A stretch of DNA of 64,000 nt from an uncultured Bacteroidota bacterium (GCA_937124965.1 CAKZLB010000013.1:1-64000), one strand, 5' to 3'; positions 26,795-37,456 are shown, counted from the first letter of the stretch. Program-made: numbers and translations. The notes: generated by a model from the letters alone, not told the origin.

Positions 26795-29700
26795 CTATTG
26801 CTCTTTCTTTTTCATAAAGTCAACAACAATTGGAGTTGCAATACAGATAGAAGAATAAGTACCAACTGCCACACCAATCAATAGTGCGAATGTGAAGCCT
26901 TTCAATCCTTCTCCTCCAAACAAGAATAAAATAATAACAACCAACAACGTCGTTAATGACGTTACCAACGTTCTACTCAATGTTTGATTAATTGCATCGT
27001 TGATGACACCTGATGTGTTTTTCTCGTATTTGTGTAAACCAAGGAATTCTCTAACTCTATCAAATACAACCACTGTATCGTTAATCGAATAACCAACAAC
27101 GGTCAAGATCGCTGCAATAAATGCCTGATCAACATCCATTGAAAAGCTTACGAACATTGGCAAAATCGAGTACAACGAGAATACAATAAGTACATCATGG
27201 AACAATGCAACCGTTGCACCTAAACCGTAACCCCATTTTCTAAATCGTGCTACAATGTAAATAAACATTCCAATTAGCGACAAGATAATCGCCAATGTTG
27301 AATCTCGCTTAATGTCCTCAGCTATGGTAGGTCCAACTTTAGATTCTGATAAAACCGACTTTTCAGTTGCACCAAACTTCTCAAGACCACTAATTATTAA
27401 TGCTTTTACTTCTTTACCAACTGAAGAATCTTTATCATTAATTCTATATGATGTTGTGATTTTATAATCACCTTCTGTACCATATGTTTTTACCTCAACA
27501 TTTCTGTTGGTTTCAGTAGATTCACTAGCATCAAGTGCTTTTTTAATCTCTAATTGGATTTCTTCCGTGTTTGATGCACCATCAATATCCATTACGTAAG
27601 ACCATCCACCTTTAAAATCAATACCAGTATTCACACCACGTGTGATCATTGAGCCTAGACCAGCTAAGATGATTACTGCAGATACGATATAAAACTTTTT
27701 TCTATTTCCGATGAAGTTGTAACTAAACGTCTTCAACATGTTTTTACTTCCGCCGGTGTTGAATGCGATCTCATTTCCTTTTTCAATATCTCTTTCAACA
27801 AAAAGTCTTGTTAATAAAATAGACGTGAACAAAGAAGATAAGATACCAATTAATAAAATGATACCGAAACCAGCAACAGGACCTTTCCCTAAAGTCATTA
27901 AGATGATTGCAGCAATCAAGGTTGTAACGTTTGCATCAATGATTGATGTTAAAGCCGCTTTGTAACCGTGTCGCACGGCAGCTTTAAAGCCTTTTCCAGA
28001 TGCAAGTTCCTCTTTAATCCTCTCGAATATCAGTACGTTTGCGTCTACCGCCATACCAATGGTTAGTACAAGACCAGCCATCCCTGGAAGTGTTAGCGCT
28101 GCACCGTAACCAGACAATACTCCTAGAATAAAGAATAAGTTCGCTAACAGAGCAATCACGGCATAAATACCTGCTTTACCGTAGTAGAACATCATGAATA
28201 CAATAACCGCTAAGAATCCAATAGCAAGTGAAATCAACCCTGCGTTAATCGCTTTCGCACCTAACGTCGGTCCAACAACCGTTTGCTCAACAACTCGTGT
28301 TGGCACTGATAATCGACCAGCTTTTAAGATATTACTTAAATCTTCTGCATCTTCCATAGTGAAGTTACCAGAAATGCTTGAACTTCCGTTTGGTATAACT
28401 CCTTGTACAGTAGGTGCACTATATACAGCTCCATCAAGTACAATTGCAATTGCTTCTTTATTTGCCTTACTTGACGCTTGTTCTGTAATAATTTTCCATT
28501 CTTTGGCAGCAACACTGTTCATTAACATTGTTACTTCATACTGACCATTTGGATTGATTGATGGACGAGCATTATCAATTACGTCACCGTCTAAGACTGG
28601 CTTTCTTCCATTAACACCTCTTAATGCATATAATGTGTAGAAACCATCTGGTGTCTTATCAAAACTCCATTTAAAGATTAAGTCATCTGGGAACTGCGCA
28701 GCCACCAATGAATCATTAAACTGCTCATCAAAAAACTCTTTTTCTGTATCTTTTACGTATCCAATAAAGCTTGTAATTCTCACATTACCTTGTTCGTCTT
28801 GAGGCAGAGCCATTCGAGACATTAACGGATATTCCAACATCTGCTCTTCACGCGTAAGCTCTTCTTGAGCTTGCGTTGTATCTGGAACATTCGAGTCAAC
28901 AACTACGCCATTCGAATCAACTGCAAGAGGTTCTGCTTCTACAATTGGGTCATCTGATTTTTCATTCAAATCAAGACCTTTCGCCTTCTCAATTGCATCT
29001 GGTTTTTCCTCTTCAGCAGTTGTGTCTTCTGGAAGTTGAGCTTTTAACTTGTCTGAAATAATGCTTCGTGCATCTTCAAAGTATTTGTAAACCTCTTCGT
29101 TGTTGTATACTTCCCAAAACTCTAATTGTGCAGAGCTCTGAATCAAATCAATCACACGATCTGGATTGTCAACACCAGGTAGCTCAACTAAGATTCTACC
29201 ATTGTCTAATTGTTGAACGTTGGGTTGTGTTACATTAAACTGGTCAATACGTGTTCGAATTACTTGGTAAGTCTCTCCTACTTTTGCTTTCTCCTCCTTT
29301 TTTAACCATTCGTATATATCCTCATTTGTTGAGTTATATTGATTTGGAAGATCCGCTTTTCTATTTTTAGTATAAAAAATACGAGCTAAACCTGTTTCTG
29401 CATTGTTCGTCAACGCTTGGTATTCAGCTGCAAAGTAATCTACAAAGCTACCTTGACCTTTATAGTTTGCTTCTGCTTTATCAAGAGCTTCTCTAAACTG
29501 AGGGTCTTTATCTTCACCACCCAAACCGTAGATCATGTCTTTAGATGAAATTTCAACAGTAACGTTCATTCCACCCTGAAGGTCAAGTCCTAAGTTAATC
29601 TCTCTTAACTTACAATCTTGATAGGTATATCCAAAAACTGGGTAAACCTCTTCGCTCAACATTGAATCACTGATTTGTTTGTAAACCTTAGCATAATCAG

Positions 29701-29845
29701 ATGATGTATCTGACCCTACTTTAGCAATTGCCTCTTCTTTAATTCCCTTTTCTACATTGTTTGAAACTAATGTAAAAGACAATTGGTAAAGGCAAACGAT
29801 GGCCAACAAAATCACCAAAAACTGTACAAATCCTTTATTCTTCAT
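26795..29845 (-). CDS. secDF: Fused protein translocase SecDF
   Basis: Inner-membrane protein that uses the proton gradient to help pull exported proteins across the Sec channel. About 1016 residues from ATG 29845 (MKNKGFVQFLVILLAIVCLY, first transmembrane helix). The start at 29899 adds 18 unlikely residues. SecD hallmarks are LGLDLQGGMNVTVEI, IRTRIDQFNV and ELPGVDNPDRV. A glutamate- and aspartate-rich insertion follows (about residues 300-370), then TM helices with GLVLTIGMAVDANVLIFERI. The SecF half has GIDFKGG and TVVGYSINDTVVVFDRVRE. The SecD-SecF fusion is the normal Bacteroidota arrangement. Confidence 0.97.
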   Translation of the reverse strand: MKNKGFVQFLVILLAIVCLYQLSFTLVSNNVEKGIKEEAIAKVGSDTSSDYAKVYKQISDSMLSEEVYPVFGYTYQDCKLREINLGLDLQGGMNVTVEISSKDMIYGLGGEDKDPQFREALDKAEANYKGQGSFVDYFAAEYQALTNNAETGLARIFYTKNRKADLPNQYNSTNEDIYEWLKKEEKAKVGETYQVIRTRIDQFNVTQPNVQQLDNGRILVELPGVDNPDRVIDLIQSSAQLEFWEVYNNEEVYKYFEDARSIISDKLKAQLPEDTTAEEEKPDAIEKAKGLDLNEKSDDPIVEAEPLAVDSNGVVVDSNVPDTTQAQEELTREEQMLEYPLMSRMALPQDEQGNVRITSFIGYVKDTEKEFFDEQFNDSLVAAQFPDDLIFKWSFDKTPDGFYTLYALRGVNGRKPVLDGDVIDNARPSINPNGQYEVTMLMNSVAAKEWKIITEQASSKANKEAIAIVLDGAVYSAPTVQGVIPNGSSSISGNFTMEDAEDLSNILKAGRLSVPTRVVEQTVVGPTLGAKAINAGLISLAIGFLAVIVFMMFYYGKAGIYAVIALLANLFFILGVLSGYGAALTLPGMAGLVLTIGMAVDANVLIFERIKEELASGKGFKAAVRHGYKAALTSIIDANVTTLIAAIILMTLGKGPVAGFGIILLIGILSSLFTSILLTRLFVERDIEKGNEIAFNTGGSKNMLKTFSYNFIGNRKKFYIVSAVIILAGLGSMITRGVNTGIDFKGGWSYVMDIDGASNTEEIQLEIKKALDASESTETNRNVEVKTYGTEGDYKITTSYRINDKDSSVGKEVKALIISGLEKFGATEKSVLSESKVGPTIAEDIKRDSTLAIILSLIGMFIYIVARFRKWGYGLGATVALFHDVLIVFSLYSILPMFVSFSMDVDQAFIAAILTVVGYSINDTVVVFDRVREFLGLHKYEKNTSGVINDAINQTLSRTLVTSLTTLLVVIILFLFGGEGLKGFTFALLIGVAVGTYSSICIATPIVVDFMKKKEQ

Positions 29846-29896
29846 TCGTCTATATAAATATATATTATGTATGTCTTCCCGTTTTTTGGAAGTCCG

Positions 29897-29904
29897 CAAA
29901 AGTA
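29897..29904 (-). promoter_or_regulatory. Bacteroidota -7 box upstream of secDF
   Basis: Minus-strand TACTTTTG matches TAnnTTTG and lies 51 bases before the ATG at 29845. It overlaps the region of the longer ORF start at 29899, which supports the shorter protein. Confidence 0.5.
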
Positions 29905-29958
29905 ACGGTTTTTTTTAATCCCTAAAAGGTGAAAGAAACAAAGAATAAAATGGTTTCC

Positions 29959-30585
29959 CTAAGCATTAATTAGCTGGTTTAAATGATTGGTCAAAACCTC
30001 AAAACTTCGCTCAAAATGAGTGTTATTTACTATAATTAGATCTACGTCATTTCGATAAGGCAATAGGTAACGCTTATATGCTGGCAGTACGTGTTGCTCC
30101 CACTGGTATTCAATTTGTTCGGGAGTCATCCCACGCTCTTTAGCGTCTCGCGTCATTCTACGTTTAAGCATTATATCAAGACTCGCTTCAACATAAAGCT
30201 TTAAGTCAAACAGGGAATCTAACTTTGGGTCGGTATAAATAAATAAGCCCTCGACCACAATCACTGACGACGACTTGAAAACGATTTCTTTTGGAAACAC
30301 GCTAGGATTGTTAAACGTGTATTCAACTATTTGAACGTCTTGGCCCTTTTTCAGTTTTTTAATATCTCGCACTAATCGCTTAAAATCGATGCCTTCAGGT
30401 AAGTCAAAATTGATTTCCCCGTTTTCATCAACTATTTGCTCAGATAGCGGACGATAATAATGGTCTTGTGAAATCACACAAATCTGATCTGCTGAATATA
30501 ATTCTTGCAGTCGATTTATTAACGTTGTTTTACCTGAAGCACTTCCTCCAGCAATACCTATAATATATGGTTGTTCTATTTCCAT
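29959..30585 (-). CDS. udk: Uridine kinase
   Basis: Phosphorylates uridine and cytidine in pyrimidine salvage, cytoplasmic. 208 residues from ATG 30585 (MEIEQPYIIGIAGGSASGKTT), with the P-loop GGSASGKTT, the SQDHYYRP substrate-binding motif, the lid-associated VVEGLFIYTDP and RRMTRDAKERG segments. An in-frame ATG 15 bases upstream (30600) is possible but would add only five residues. It lies between secDF and the divergent efflux regulator. Confidence 0.95.
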   Translation of the reverse strand: MEIEQPYIIGIAGGSASGKTTLINRLQELYSADQICVISQDHYYRPLSEQIVDENGEINFDLPEGIDFKRLVRDIKKLKKGQDVQIVEYTFNNPSVFPKEIVFKSSSVIVVEGLFIYTDPKLDSLFDLKLYVEASLDIMLKRRMTRDAKERGMTPEQIEYQWEQHVLPAYKRYLLPYRNDVDLIIVNNTHFERSFEVLTNHLNQLINA

Positions 30586-30741
30586 TGAATAACGCTGCAA
30601 AGTAATGTGTTTTTAAAGATTGATTCTAATGATTAGTGTTTCTTGTTTTAGATTTATTCACCAGATTTTGCTCCCGATAAACGTTTACAGTATTTCGACA
30701 AAAAACTTTGGAAACTTTAAATACTCTAAAAGTTTCCGCTT

Positions 30742-30749
30742 TACATTTG
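30742..30749 (+). promoter_or_regulatory. Bacteroidota -7 box of the tetR-efflux operon
   Basis: TACATTTG matches TAnnTTTG, ten bases before the ATG at 30760. The gene order implies transcription of the regulator together with the efflux genes, so the TetR protein may act on this site. Confidence 0.5.
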
Positions 30750-30759
30750 CGCCGCTTTA

Positions 30760-31371
30760 ATGGACACAAAAGAACAGATATTAACGAAATCATTAGAACT
30801 CTTCATGCGCTTTGGAATTAAAAGCGTGAGCATGGATGATATTGCTCGTGAAGTTGGAATCAGTAAAAAAACGCTTTATCAGCATGTTTCTGACAAAAGA
30901 GACTTGGTTAATCGAACTTTTGAGCGTCACATTCAAAATGACGAAACAAAGTGTTTAAATGTAATGTCGACCTCCGTAAATTCTATTCAGCAATTAATAG
31001 ATTTAGCTAAACATCTTGTTTCAACTTTTTCGGGAATGAATCCAAGTACAGTATTTGATATTCAGAAGTATTATCCAACTAGCTGGAAACTCTTTGATTA
31101 TCATAAACATTCCTTTATCAATAAGCAAATTCAGGACAATCTTGAAGCAGGAATAAAGTCGGGATTATACCGTCCTGAAATCAATGTAGAGATTGTAACC
31201 AAGTTTTATATCTCATTAATCGACGCAACCATCAACCCAAAGGTATTTCCCAACACTGGAATGCAACATGTAAAAATATTCGTTCAACTTTTCGACTACC
31301 ACCTGCACGCTATTATGAGTAATGCAGGAAAAGTATATTTTAACTCTAACAAAGAATCTATTTTCAATTAA
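30760..31371 (+). CDS. TetR/AcrR family transcriptional regulator
   Basis: 203 residues. The N-terminal TetR helix-turn-helix is clear: ILTKSLELFMRFGIKSVSMDDIAREVGISKKTLYQHVSDKRDLV, with the recognition helix in GISKKTLYQHV. The C-terminal ligand-binding part is unlike any I can name. It sits directly before a TolC-MFP-RND efflux set (four-base gap to tolC-like gene), so it is probably the autoregulated repressor of that pump. Known relatives in Bacteroidota precede similar pumps. Confidence 0.9.
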   Translation: MDTKEQILTKSLELFMRFGIKSVSMDDIAREVGISKKTLYQHVSDKRDLVNRTFERHIQNDETKCLNVMSTSVNSIQQLIDLAKHLVSTFSGMNPSTVFDIQKYYPTSWKLFDYHKHSFINKQIQDNLEAGIKSGLYRPEINVEIVTKFYISLIDATINPKVFPNTGMQHVKIFVQLFDYHLHAIMSNAGKVYFNSNKESIFN

Positions 31372-31375
31372 TCCA

Positions 31376-32734
31376 ATGAAACAACTCTTTTTCCTATGTA
31401 TCTGTGTGTTAAGTCTAACAGGCTTTGCGCAAACACAGGTATTGACCCTAGAACAAGCCGTTGACTACGCATTAAAGCATAATGCGGATGTTCAAAGCGC
31501 TACGCTTTCTGTAGAAGGAAGCAAACAAGAAGTGAAAAGCGTTATCGCAACTGGATTACCACAAGTGACTGCAAGTGGTAATTTTACGCATAACGTTCAA
31601 ATTGCTTCACAGCAACTTCCTGACTTTATATCACCTGCGGTTTATGGTGTTTTGATTCAAGAAGGACTACTTGGACCTGAAAGTTTTAAAGCTGGACAGC
31701 CTCAAACACTAGCTTTTGGAGCGCCAAGTTCATTAACTGGGATGGTTAATTTAAATCAGTTGTTGTTTGATGGAACCTACTTTCTTGGACTAAAGGCAGC
31801 TAAACAATATGTTAAAATGAGCGAGCTACTTGAGGAAAACACCAAGATTACCACGATTGACAATGTTAAAAAATCGTATTACGCAGCCTTAATCACGGGC
31901 AGAAACGCGAAGTTGTTAGAATCTAGTTTACAAACTGTTAACAAAACATACGAGGAAACAAAAGCTTTGTTAGAAGCAGGGTTTGCTGAGCAATTAGATG
32001 TTGACCGTTTGGCATATGCCAAATCGAATCTTGAAACTCAAAAGAGCAATCTCGAAATGCAAAAGACTATTTTGTTAAACATGTTAAAGGTATCCATTGG
32101 GATGGATGTAAATACAGCGATTACATTGGATGAAACACTAAAAGAACCAACTGTAGATGCAAACTCAACCGTTGATGTAAGCAATAGAATTGAATCAAGA
32201 ATAATGTCTCAAAAACTATTGTTGGATAGTTTAACGATTAAGCGATATCAAGTTGGATATTACCCAAGCTTGCGCTTAAACGCTACCTATCAACAAAACA
32301 GTTTTGCAGAGGAAGCAGAATTCAAAGGATTAGGAAAAACGTGGAATCCTGGGACTCTGTATGGTATTAGCTTGAGCATTCCAATTTTCGACGGTTTTTA
32401 CAAACAGTCAAAAATTGCTCAATCAAGAGTGGAACTTGAGAAAGACAAATTCATGTATATGAATACTCAAAACCAGCTTTTGTTTCAAGTTGAACAAGCA
32501 AAAGTGAACGTAGCTATGAAAACCAAAAACTTAGAAAATCAAAAAAAGAACAAAGCATTAGCGAAATCTATTTACGAAACGTCAAAAATTAAATTTCAGG
32601 AAGGCGTAGGATCTTCTTTCGAACTAATTCAAGCACAATCGGATCAAACGCAAGCGGAAATTTCATATAGCAACGCATTGTATGAATTAATTGTTGCAAA
32701 TATTGACTTACAAACAGCCTTAGGCAAAAACTAA
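31376..32734 (+). CDS. TolC-type outer membrane efflux protein
   Basis: Outer-membrane channel of a tripartite efflux pump. From ATG 31376 (MKQLFFLCICVLSLTGFAQT, signal peptide) it is 452 residues. The long ORF start at 31322 lies inside the regulator gene and would destroy the signal peptide. OEP repeats are seen: LTLEQAVDYALKHNADVQSA near the N-terminus and the related SNALYELIVANIDLQTALG near the C-terminus, with long coiled-coil helices between. Second gene of the operon. Confidence 0.93.
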   Translation: MKQLFFLCICVLSLTGFAQTQVLTLEQAVDYALKHNADVQSATLSVEGSKQEVKSVIATGLPQVTASGNFTHNVQIASQQLPDFISPAVYGVLIQEGLLGPESFKAGQPQTLAFGAPSSLTGMVNLNQLLFDGTYFLGLKAAKQYVKMSELLEENTKITTIDNVKKSYYAALITGRNAKLLESSLQTVNKTYEETKALLEAGFAEQLDVDRLAYAKSNLETQKSNLEMQKTILLNMLKVSIGMDVNTAITLDETLKEPTVDANSTVDVSNRIESRIMSQKLLLDSLTIKRYQVGYYPSLRLNATYQQNSFAEEAEFKGLGKTWNPGTLYGISLSIPIFDGFYKQSKIAQSRVELEKDKFMYMNTQNQLLFQVEQAKVNVAMKTKNLENQKKNKALAKSIYETSKIKFQEGVGSSFELIQAQSDQTQAEISYSNALYELIVANIDLQTALGKN

Positions 32735-32759
32735 CCAATACAAAAAATTGAATACAAAA

Positions 32760-33917
32760 ATGAAATTAATTAAAAATATTACCCTAGTCTTGACCATAGC
32801 GGTTGTCATTGCATCCTGTGGTTCAAAAAATGAAGGTACTTTAGCTGAGAAGAAAAAAGACCTAACAAATGCAGAAAAGTCTCTGGACTCCATCAAAACT
32901 GTAATTGCCACTTTAAAAGAGGAAATAAAAGAGTTAGATACAACTGCTCGTGAAAAGACGTTCCCTGTAATGGTTCAAGAAATTGCAAAAGGCGCTTTTC
33001 AAAACCCATTTCAAATTCAAGGTTTGGTCGAGTCTGATCAAAACGTATTAATCTCTCCTGAGGTTCCAGCCAATGTTGTTAACATTCACGTTCGCGAAGG
33101 ACAGCGCGTTTCTAAGGGACAACTTATTGCAAGTTTAGACGGTTCAATCGCGAGTTCTCAGATTTCAGAATTAAAAAATGCACTTGAGCTAGCTGAAATC
33201 AATTTCAATAAACAGTCGAAACTATGGGAACAAAAGATTGGAAGTGAAATGCAATATCTTCAAGCAAAAAATCAATATGAAAATCTTCAAAAAAGTTTAG
33301 CTACTGCTCAAGCTCAATTAGGTAAATATTCATTGCGATCGCCAATCTCTGGAACAGTGGATGAGATTATGGCTAACCCTGGAGAATTGGTTGGAGGAAT
33401 GACCAGTGGACCGGTTGCTCGTATAGTAAATTTGAAAGACATCAAAATCAAAGCAAATGTTTCAGAACGCTATATCGGTCAGATAAAAGCTGGACAATCA
33501 ATCATGTTAAACTTCCCTTCACTTGGTTTACAAATGCCTGAAAAAGTATTAGCAGTGAGTAACGTAATTGATGTAAACAACAGAACATTTGTAGTTTATG
33601 TAAAGCCAACAAAAAACTTAAACCTCTTAAAACCAAATTTATTGGCTCTGATTACAGCATACGATTATGTAGACGAGGATGCAATCAGTGTCCCAACTAA
33701 ATTGGTTAGAACGGATGGTGACAAGTCATTTGTCTTTGTAATAAAAGAACAAGGTCAGAAAAAGATTGTTGAGAAGCGTTATATCGAAATTGAAAAACAA
33801 TTCCCGAGCGAAACGTTAATTAAATCTGGTATAGAGCCTGGTGACCTATTAATCACTGAAGGTGTAAACAGCGTTATTGTTGGTGATGAAGTCAAAATCA
33901 TTACACCAGCTGCATAA
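32760..33917 (+). CDS. Efflux RND transporter periplasmic adaptor (MFP), lipoprotein
   Basis: Membrane fusion protein linking the RND pump to the TolC channel. 385 residues from ATG 32760 (MKLIKNITLVLTIAVVIASC), with a lipobox Cys20, so lipid-anchored in the periplasm. A coiled-coil segment (AEKKKDLTNAEKSLDSI) precedes the lipoyl-like halves PANVVNIHVREGQRVSKGQLIA and SPISGTVDEIMANPGELV, with a beta-barrel domain after. The gene lies 25 bases after the tolC-like gene and 40 before the RND gene. Confidence 0.94.
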   Translation: MKLIKNITLVLTIAVVIASCGSKNEGTLAEKKKDLTNAEKSLDSIKTVIATLKEEIKELDTTAREKTFPVMVQEIAKGAFQNPFQIQGLVESDQNVLISPEVPANVVNIHVREGQRVSKGQLIASLDGSIASSQISELKNALELAEINFNKQSKLWEQKIGSEMQYLQAKNQYENLQKSLATAQAQLGKYSLRSPISGTVDEIMANPGELVGGMTSGPVARIVNLKDIKIKANVSERYIGQIKAGQSIMLNFPSLGLQMPEKVLAVSNVIDVNNRTFVVYVKPTKNLNLLKPNLLALITAYDYVDEDAISVPTKLVRTDGDKSFVFVIKEQGQKKIVEKRYIEIEKQFPSETLIKSGIEPGDLLITEGVNSVIVGDEVKIITPAA

Positions 33918-33957
33918 TTCATTTTAAGAAAATCATTAAACACCTTATAAAAGTGAA

Positions 33958-36900
33958 ATGAAAGAAATTATAAAAGAGTTTAAACTCTCAAGTTGGGCGG
34001 TTAACAACAAAATCAGTGTTTATGTGATGATGGCAATCATCCTGATCATTGGTCTGCGTAGTTACTCGTCTATGCCAAAGGAGAGTTTTCCAGAGGTTAA
34101 ACAACCTATAGTTTATATTAATACTGCCTACCCGGGAAACTCTCCTATTGACATGGAGAATTTGGTGACCCGACCTTTAGAAAAAGAAATAAATACCATT
34201 ACTGGTTTAAAGAAACTAACTTCTACGAGCATTCAAGACTTTTCAGTAATTATTGCTGAGTTTGAACTGAGTGTTAAAGGAGATAAGGCACTTCAAGAGG
34301 TTAAAGATGCAATTGACAGATCCAAAATGGATCTTCCAAACGATTTGCCCGCTGATCCTTCAGTGATGGAGATGGATTTTTCGGAGTTTCCTGTAATGAA
34401 CGTAAACGTTTCTGGAAATTACTCACAAGATAAGTTAAAAGAGTATGCCGAGTTTTTAGAAGACAAAATGGAAAGTCTTTCTGAAGTCTCTTCAGTAGAC
34501 ATTTCTGGTTTAACGGAAGAAGAAGTTGAAATAAGCATTGATCGAGTAAAAATGGAAGCATTAGAGCTTTCATTAAACGATGTTGAACAAGCCATCTCAG
34601 GTGAAAATGTAACGATGAGTGGTGGTGATATCCGAAGTATTGAAGGGAACGACATCACACGAAGAAATATTCGTATCGACGGTGAGTTTAACAACTGGAG
34701 AGATATTGAGGATGTTATCATCAAAAACGAATTCCAAAACATTGTTTATTTAAGAGATATCGGGGAAGTAACTTTTGGCCCAAAAGAGGCCACAAGTTAT
34801 GCTCGATTGAATGGAAATAGAGTTGTAACGCTCGACATAAAAAAGAAGAGTGGTGGCAACCTTATCAACGCAGCAGAAAAAATCCAAGAGATTGTTAAAA
34901 ATGCTCAATCTGATGTTTTTCCTAAAGATTTAGAAGTAGTTATTACGAACGACCAAAGTAAGATGACCAAAAATATGGTTACAAACTTGGAGAATAGCAT
35001 AATCATGGGTGTACTCTTGGTTGTTGGAGTACTTGTATTCTTCTTAGGTGTAAGAAACTCAATGTTTGTGGGCATTGCAATTCCTCTTTCTATGGTTATG
35101 GGTATTGCCATTTTGAACTTTAGTGGTACAACACTAAACATGATGGTTTTATTCTCACTTATTTTGGCGCTGGGTATGCTGGTCGACAACGGGATTGTTA
35201 TTGTAGAAAATATCTACAGGCAATTCTCTGAAAAAGGCGAAACCAAAGACAACGCATCTAAACACGGTACTGGAGAAGTTGCAACAGCAATTATTGCGTC
35301 AACAGCTACCACCGTTGCGGCATTCATTCCACTTCTATTTTGGGAAGACTTAATGGGTGAATTTATGAAATACCTGCCGATAACGCTGATAATAGTACTA
35401 TCGTCTTCATTATTTGTTGCACTTGTTATAAACCCAGTTTTGACTTCTGATTTTATAAAAATTGGCAATAAGGAAAAATCGAAGACCAGCAGTTTCTGGG
35501 TAAAAAATGCCATTACACTTGGTATTGCAGTTATACTATATTTAGCTGGAGCACCTTTGCTCGGTGGAATTTTCATCGCGGCTGTTTTGATTTCCATCAT
35601 TAACAGATTCTATTTAACACCAGTAGGAAACTGGTTTATGAATAAGATCATGCCGAAAATAGAAAATTGGTATGCTAGATTTTTAACAAATGCGTTATCG
35701 GGCATGAAACCAATATTTTATATGATTGGTGTTGTGATTCTCTTCATTGCAACCATGGTCATATTCGCGGTTAACCCACCACCATTAGTTTTCTTTCCTG
35801 ATAGTCAGCCTAATTATGTAAATGCTTTTATTGAAACACCATTAGGCACAGACATCGAGAAGACAAATGAGATAACTAAAAAGCTTGAAAAGCGAATTAC
35901 AGCAGCAGTACAAAATGATAGTGCAGTGGTTGAAGCTGTTTTAGCTCAAGTTGGGGAAAAGACTGCAGATCCAAACGAGGGTCCACAAAGTGGTTCTTCT
36001 CCTCATAAAGCACGTATAACCGTTTCTTTCTTAGAATTTGAAAAGCGTGTTTTTTTAATGGAAGATGGACGAACAACCAGTGACATAATGCAAGCCATTA
36101 AGGATGCATGCCTTGATTTCCCAGAGGCTAAAATTACTTTTGGTAAAGACAATATGGGACCTCCAACTGGTAAGCCGATTAATGTTGAAGTAAAAGGTGA
36201 AGATTACATTACGCTTATCGGTGAAGTAGAAAAGATTAAAAAGAAGATGGAAGACCTTAACCTTCAAGGCGTCGATCAGCTGAAGACAGATTTAGAGTTG
36301 GGTAAGCCAGTTTTAGAAATATCTATTAATCAAGAATCTGCCCGTCGATTTGGATTGAGTACAATGCAAATTGCAGGTACTATTCGTACCGCTTTGTTAG
36401 GTAAAGAAATATCTAAATACAAAGAGGGAGAAGACGATTACGAGATTCAATTACGGTTAAATGAAAACTATCGTTACAACCTGAATAACCTGTTGAATAC
36501 ACGGATTACATTTAGAAACATGGCAACAGGCAAAATTAGTCAAGTACCAATATCTGCTGTAGCTGATGTAAAATATAACTCGACCTATGGTTCGGTAAAA
36601 CGAAAAGACATGGATCGTGTAATTAGTATTTTCTCTGAAGTTGAAGAAGGTGCAAATGCAAACGAATTGGTTGCCGAGTACAAGAAGCTACTAGAAGATC
36701 ACCATATGAAGGAAGGTTATGAGTTTAAATTTACGGGAGAACAAGAAGAACAAGGAGAGTCTATTGACTTTTTGATGAGTGCCATGTTATTAGCAGTTTT
36801 CTTAATATTCCTAATTATTGTAACTCAGTTTAACTCAATTGCAGGGCCATTCATCATTTTATTATCTGTAGTTTTCAGTACGATTGGAGTATTCCTTGGC

Positions 36901-37389
36901 TTTTCATTATCTCAAAACACATTCTCATTTATGATGTCAGGAATTGGGATAATTTCACTCGCTGGAATTGTGGTGAATAATGCAATTGTACTCGTGGATT
37001 ATACCAATCTCTTGCGCCAACGAAAAAGAGCCGAAAAAGGTTTAGATCCTATGAAAGGTAAACTTGAAGCTTCCGAAATTGTAGAAACTATAGTTGAGTC
37101 TGGACGAACAAGGTTAAGACCAGTACTATTGACAGCGATAACAACCGTTTTAGGATTGTTCCCATTGGCGATTGGATTTAACATCAACTTTAACAGATTA
37201 CTTACTGAAGGTCAGCCAGAACTATACTGGGGTGGTCAGAACGCAGAATTCTGGGGACCAATGGCATGGGCCGTTATTTACGGGTTAATTTTCGCAACGT
37301 TCTTAACATTGGTTATTGTTCCAGTTATGTACTTTATAAGTGATAAAGGAACCTTAAAAATCAAAAATATCGTTAACAGTTTTAGTTAG
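33958..37389 (+). CDS. RND efflux transporter permease
   Basis: Inner-membrane proton-driven pump of 1143 residues, larger than AcrB-type average (about 1040). Motifs include PKESFPEVKQPIVYI and YPGNSPIDMENLVTRPLEKE near the N-terminus, the charged TM4 motif SLILALGMLVDNGIVIVENI, and the TM10-11 region with GIVVNNAIVLVDYTNLL and LRPVLLTAITTVLGLFPLAIGF. The extra length is in a mid-protein hydrophobic insertion (about residues 510-590) and a C-terminal segment. Substrate is not predictable; HAE1-like drug efflux is most likely. The operon ends at the terminator at 37407-37440. Confidence 0.95.
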   Translation: MKEIIKEFKLSSWAVNNKISVYVMMAIILIIGLRSYSSMPKESFPEVKQPIVYINTAYPGNSPIDMENLVTRPLEKEINTITGLKKLTSTSIQDFSVIIAEFELSVKGDKALQEVKDAIDRSKMDLPNDLPADPSVMEMDFSEFPVMNVNVSGNYSQDKLKEYAEFLEDKMESLSEVSSVDISGLTEEEVEISIDRVKMEALELSLNDVEQAISGENVTMSGGDIRSIEGNDITRRNIRIDGEFNNWRDIEDVIIKNEFQNIVYLRDIGEVTFGPKEATSYARLNGNRVVTLDIKKKSGGNLINAAEKIQEIVKNAQSDVFPKDLEVVITNDQSKMTKNMVTNLENSIIMGVLLVVGVLVFFLGVRNSMFVGIAIPLSMVMGIAILNFSGTTLNMMVLFSLILALGMLVDNGIVIVENIYRQFSEKGETKDNASKHGTGEVATAIIASTATTVAAFIPLLFWEDLMGEFMKYLPITLIIVLSSSLFVALVINPVLTSDFIKIGNKEKSKTSSFWVKNAITLGIAVILYLAGAPLLGGIFIAAVLISIINRFYLTPVGNWFMNKIMPKIENWYARFLTNALSGMKPIFYMIGVVILFIATMVIFAVNPPPLVFFPDSQPNYVNAFIETPLGTDIEKTNEITKKLEKRITAAVQNDSAVVEAVLAQVGEKTADPNEGPQSGSSPHKARITVSFLEFEKRVFLMEDGRTTSDIMQAIKDACLDFPEAKITFGKDNMGPPTGKPINVEVKGEDYITLIGEVEKIKKKMEDLNLQGVDQLKTDLELGKPVLEISINQESARRFGLSTMQIAGTIRTALLGKEISKYKEGEDDYEIQLRLNENYRYNLNNLLNTRITFRNMATGKISQVPISAVADVKYNSTYGSVKRKDMDRVISIFSEVEEGANANELVAEYKKLLEDHHMKEGYEFKFTGEQEEQGESIDFLMSAMLLAVFLIFLIIVTQFNSIAGPFIILLSVVFSTIGVFLGFSLSQNTFSFMMSGIGIISLAGIVVNNAIVLVDYTNLLRQRKRAEKGLDPMKGKLEASEIVETIVESGRTRLRPVLLTAITTVLGLFPLAIGFNINFNRLLTEGQPELYWGGQNAEFWGPMAWAVIYGLIFATFLTLVIVPVMYFISDKGTLKIKNIVNSFS

Positions 37390-37406
37390 CATATTCATTA
37401 TTTTCA

Positions 37407-37440
37407 AAAAGAGTCAGAAGTTATCTTCTGGCTCTTTTTT
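37407..37440 (+). terminator. Terminator of the efflux operon
   Basis: AAAAAGAGTCAGAAG / CTTCTGGCTCTTTTT stem with a four-base loop and a T-run directly after the RND gene. Confidence 0.88.
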
Positions 37441-37456
37441 TTGGCGTGTACTTAAG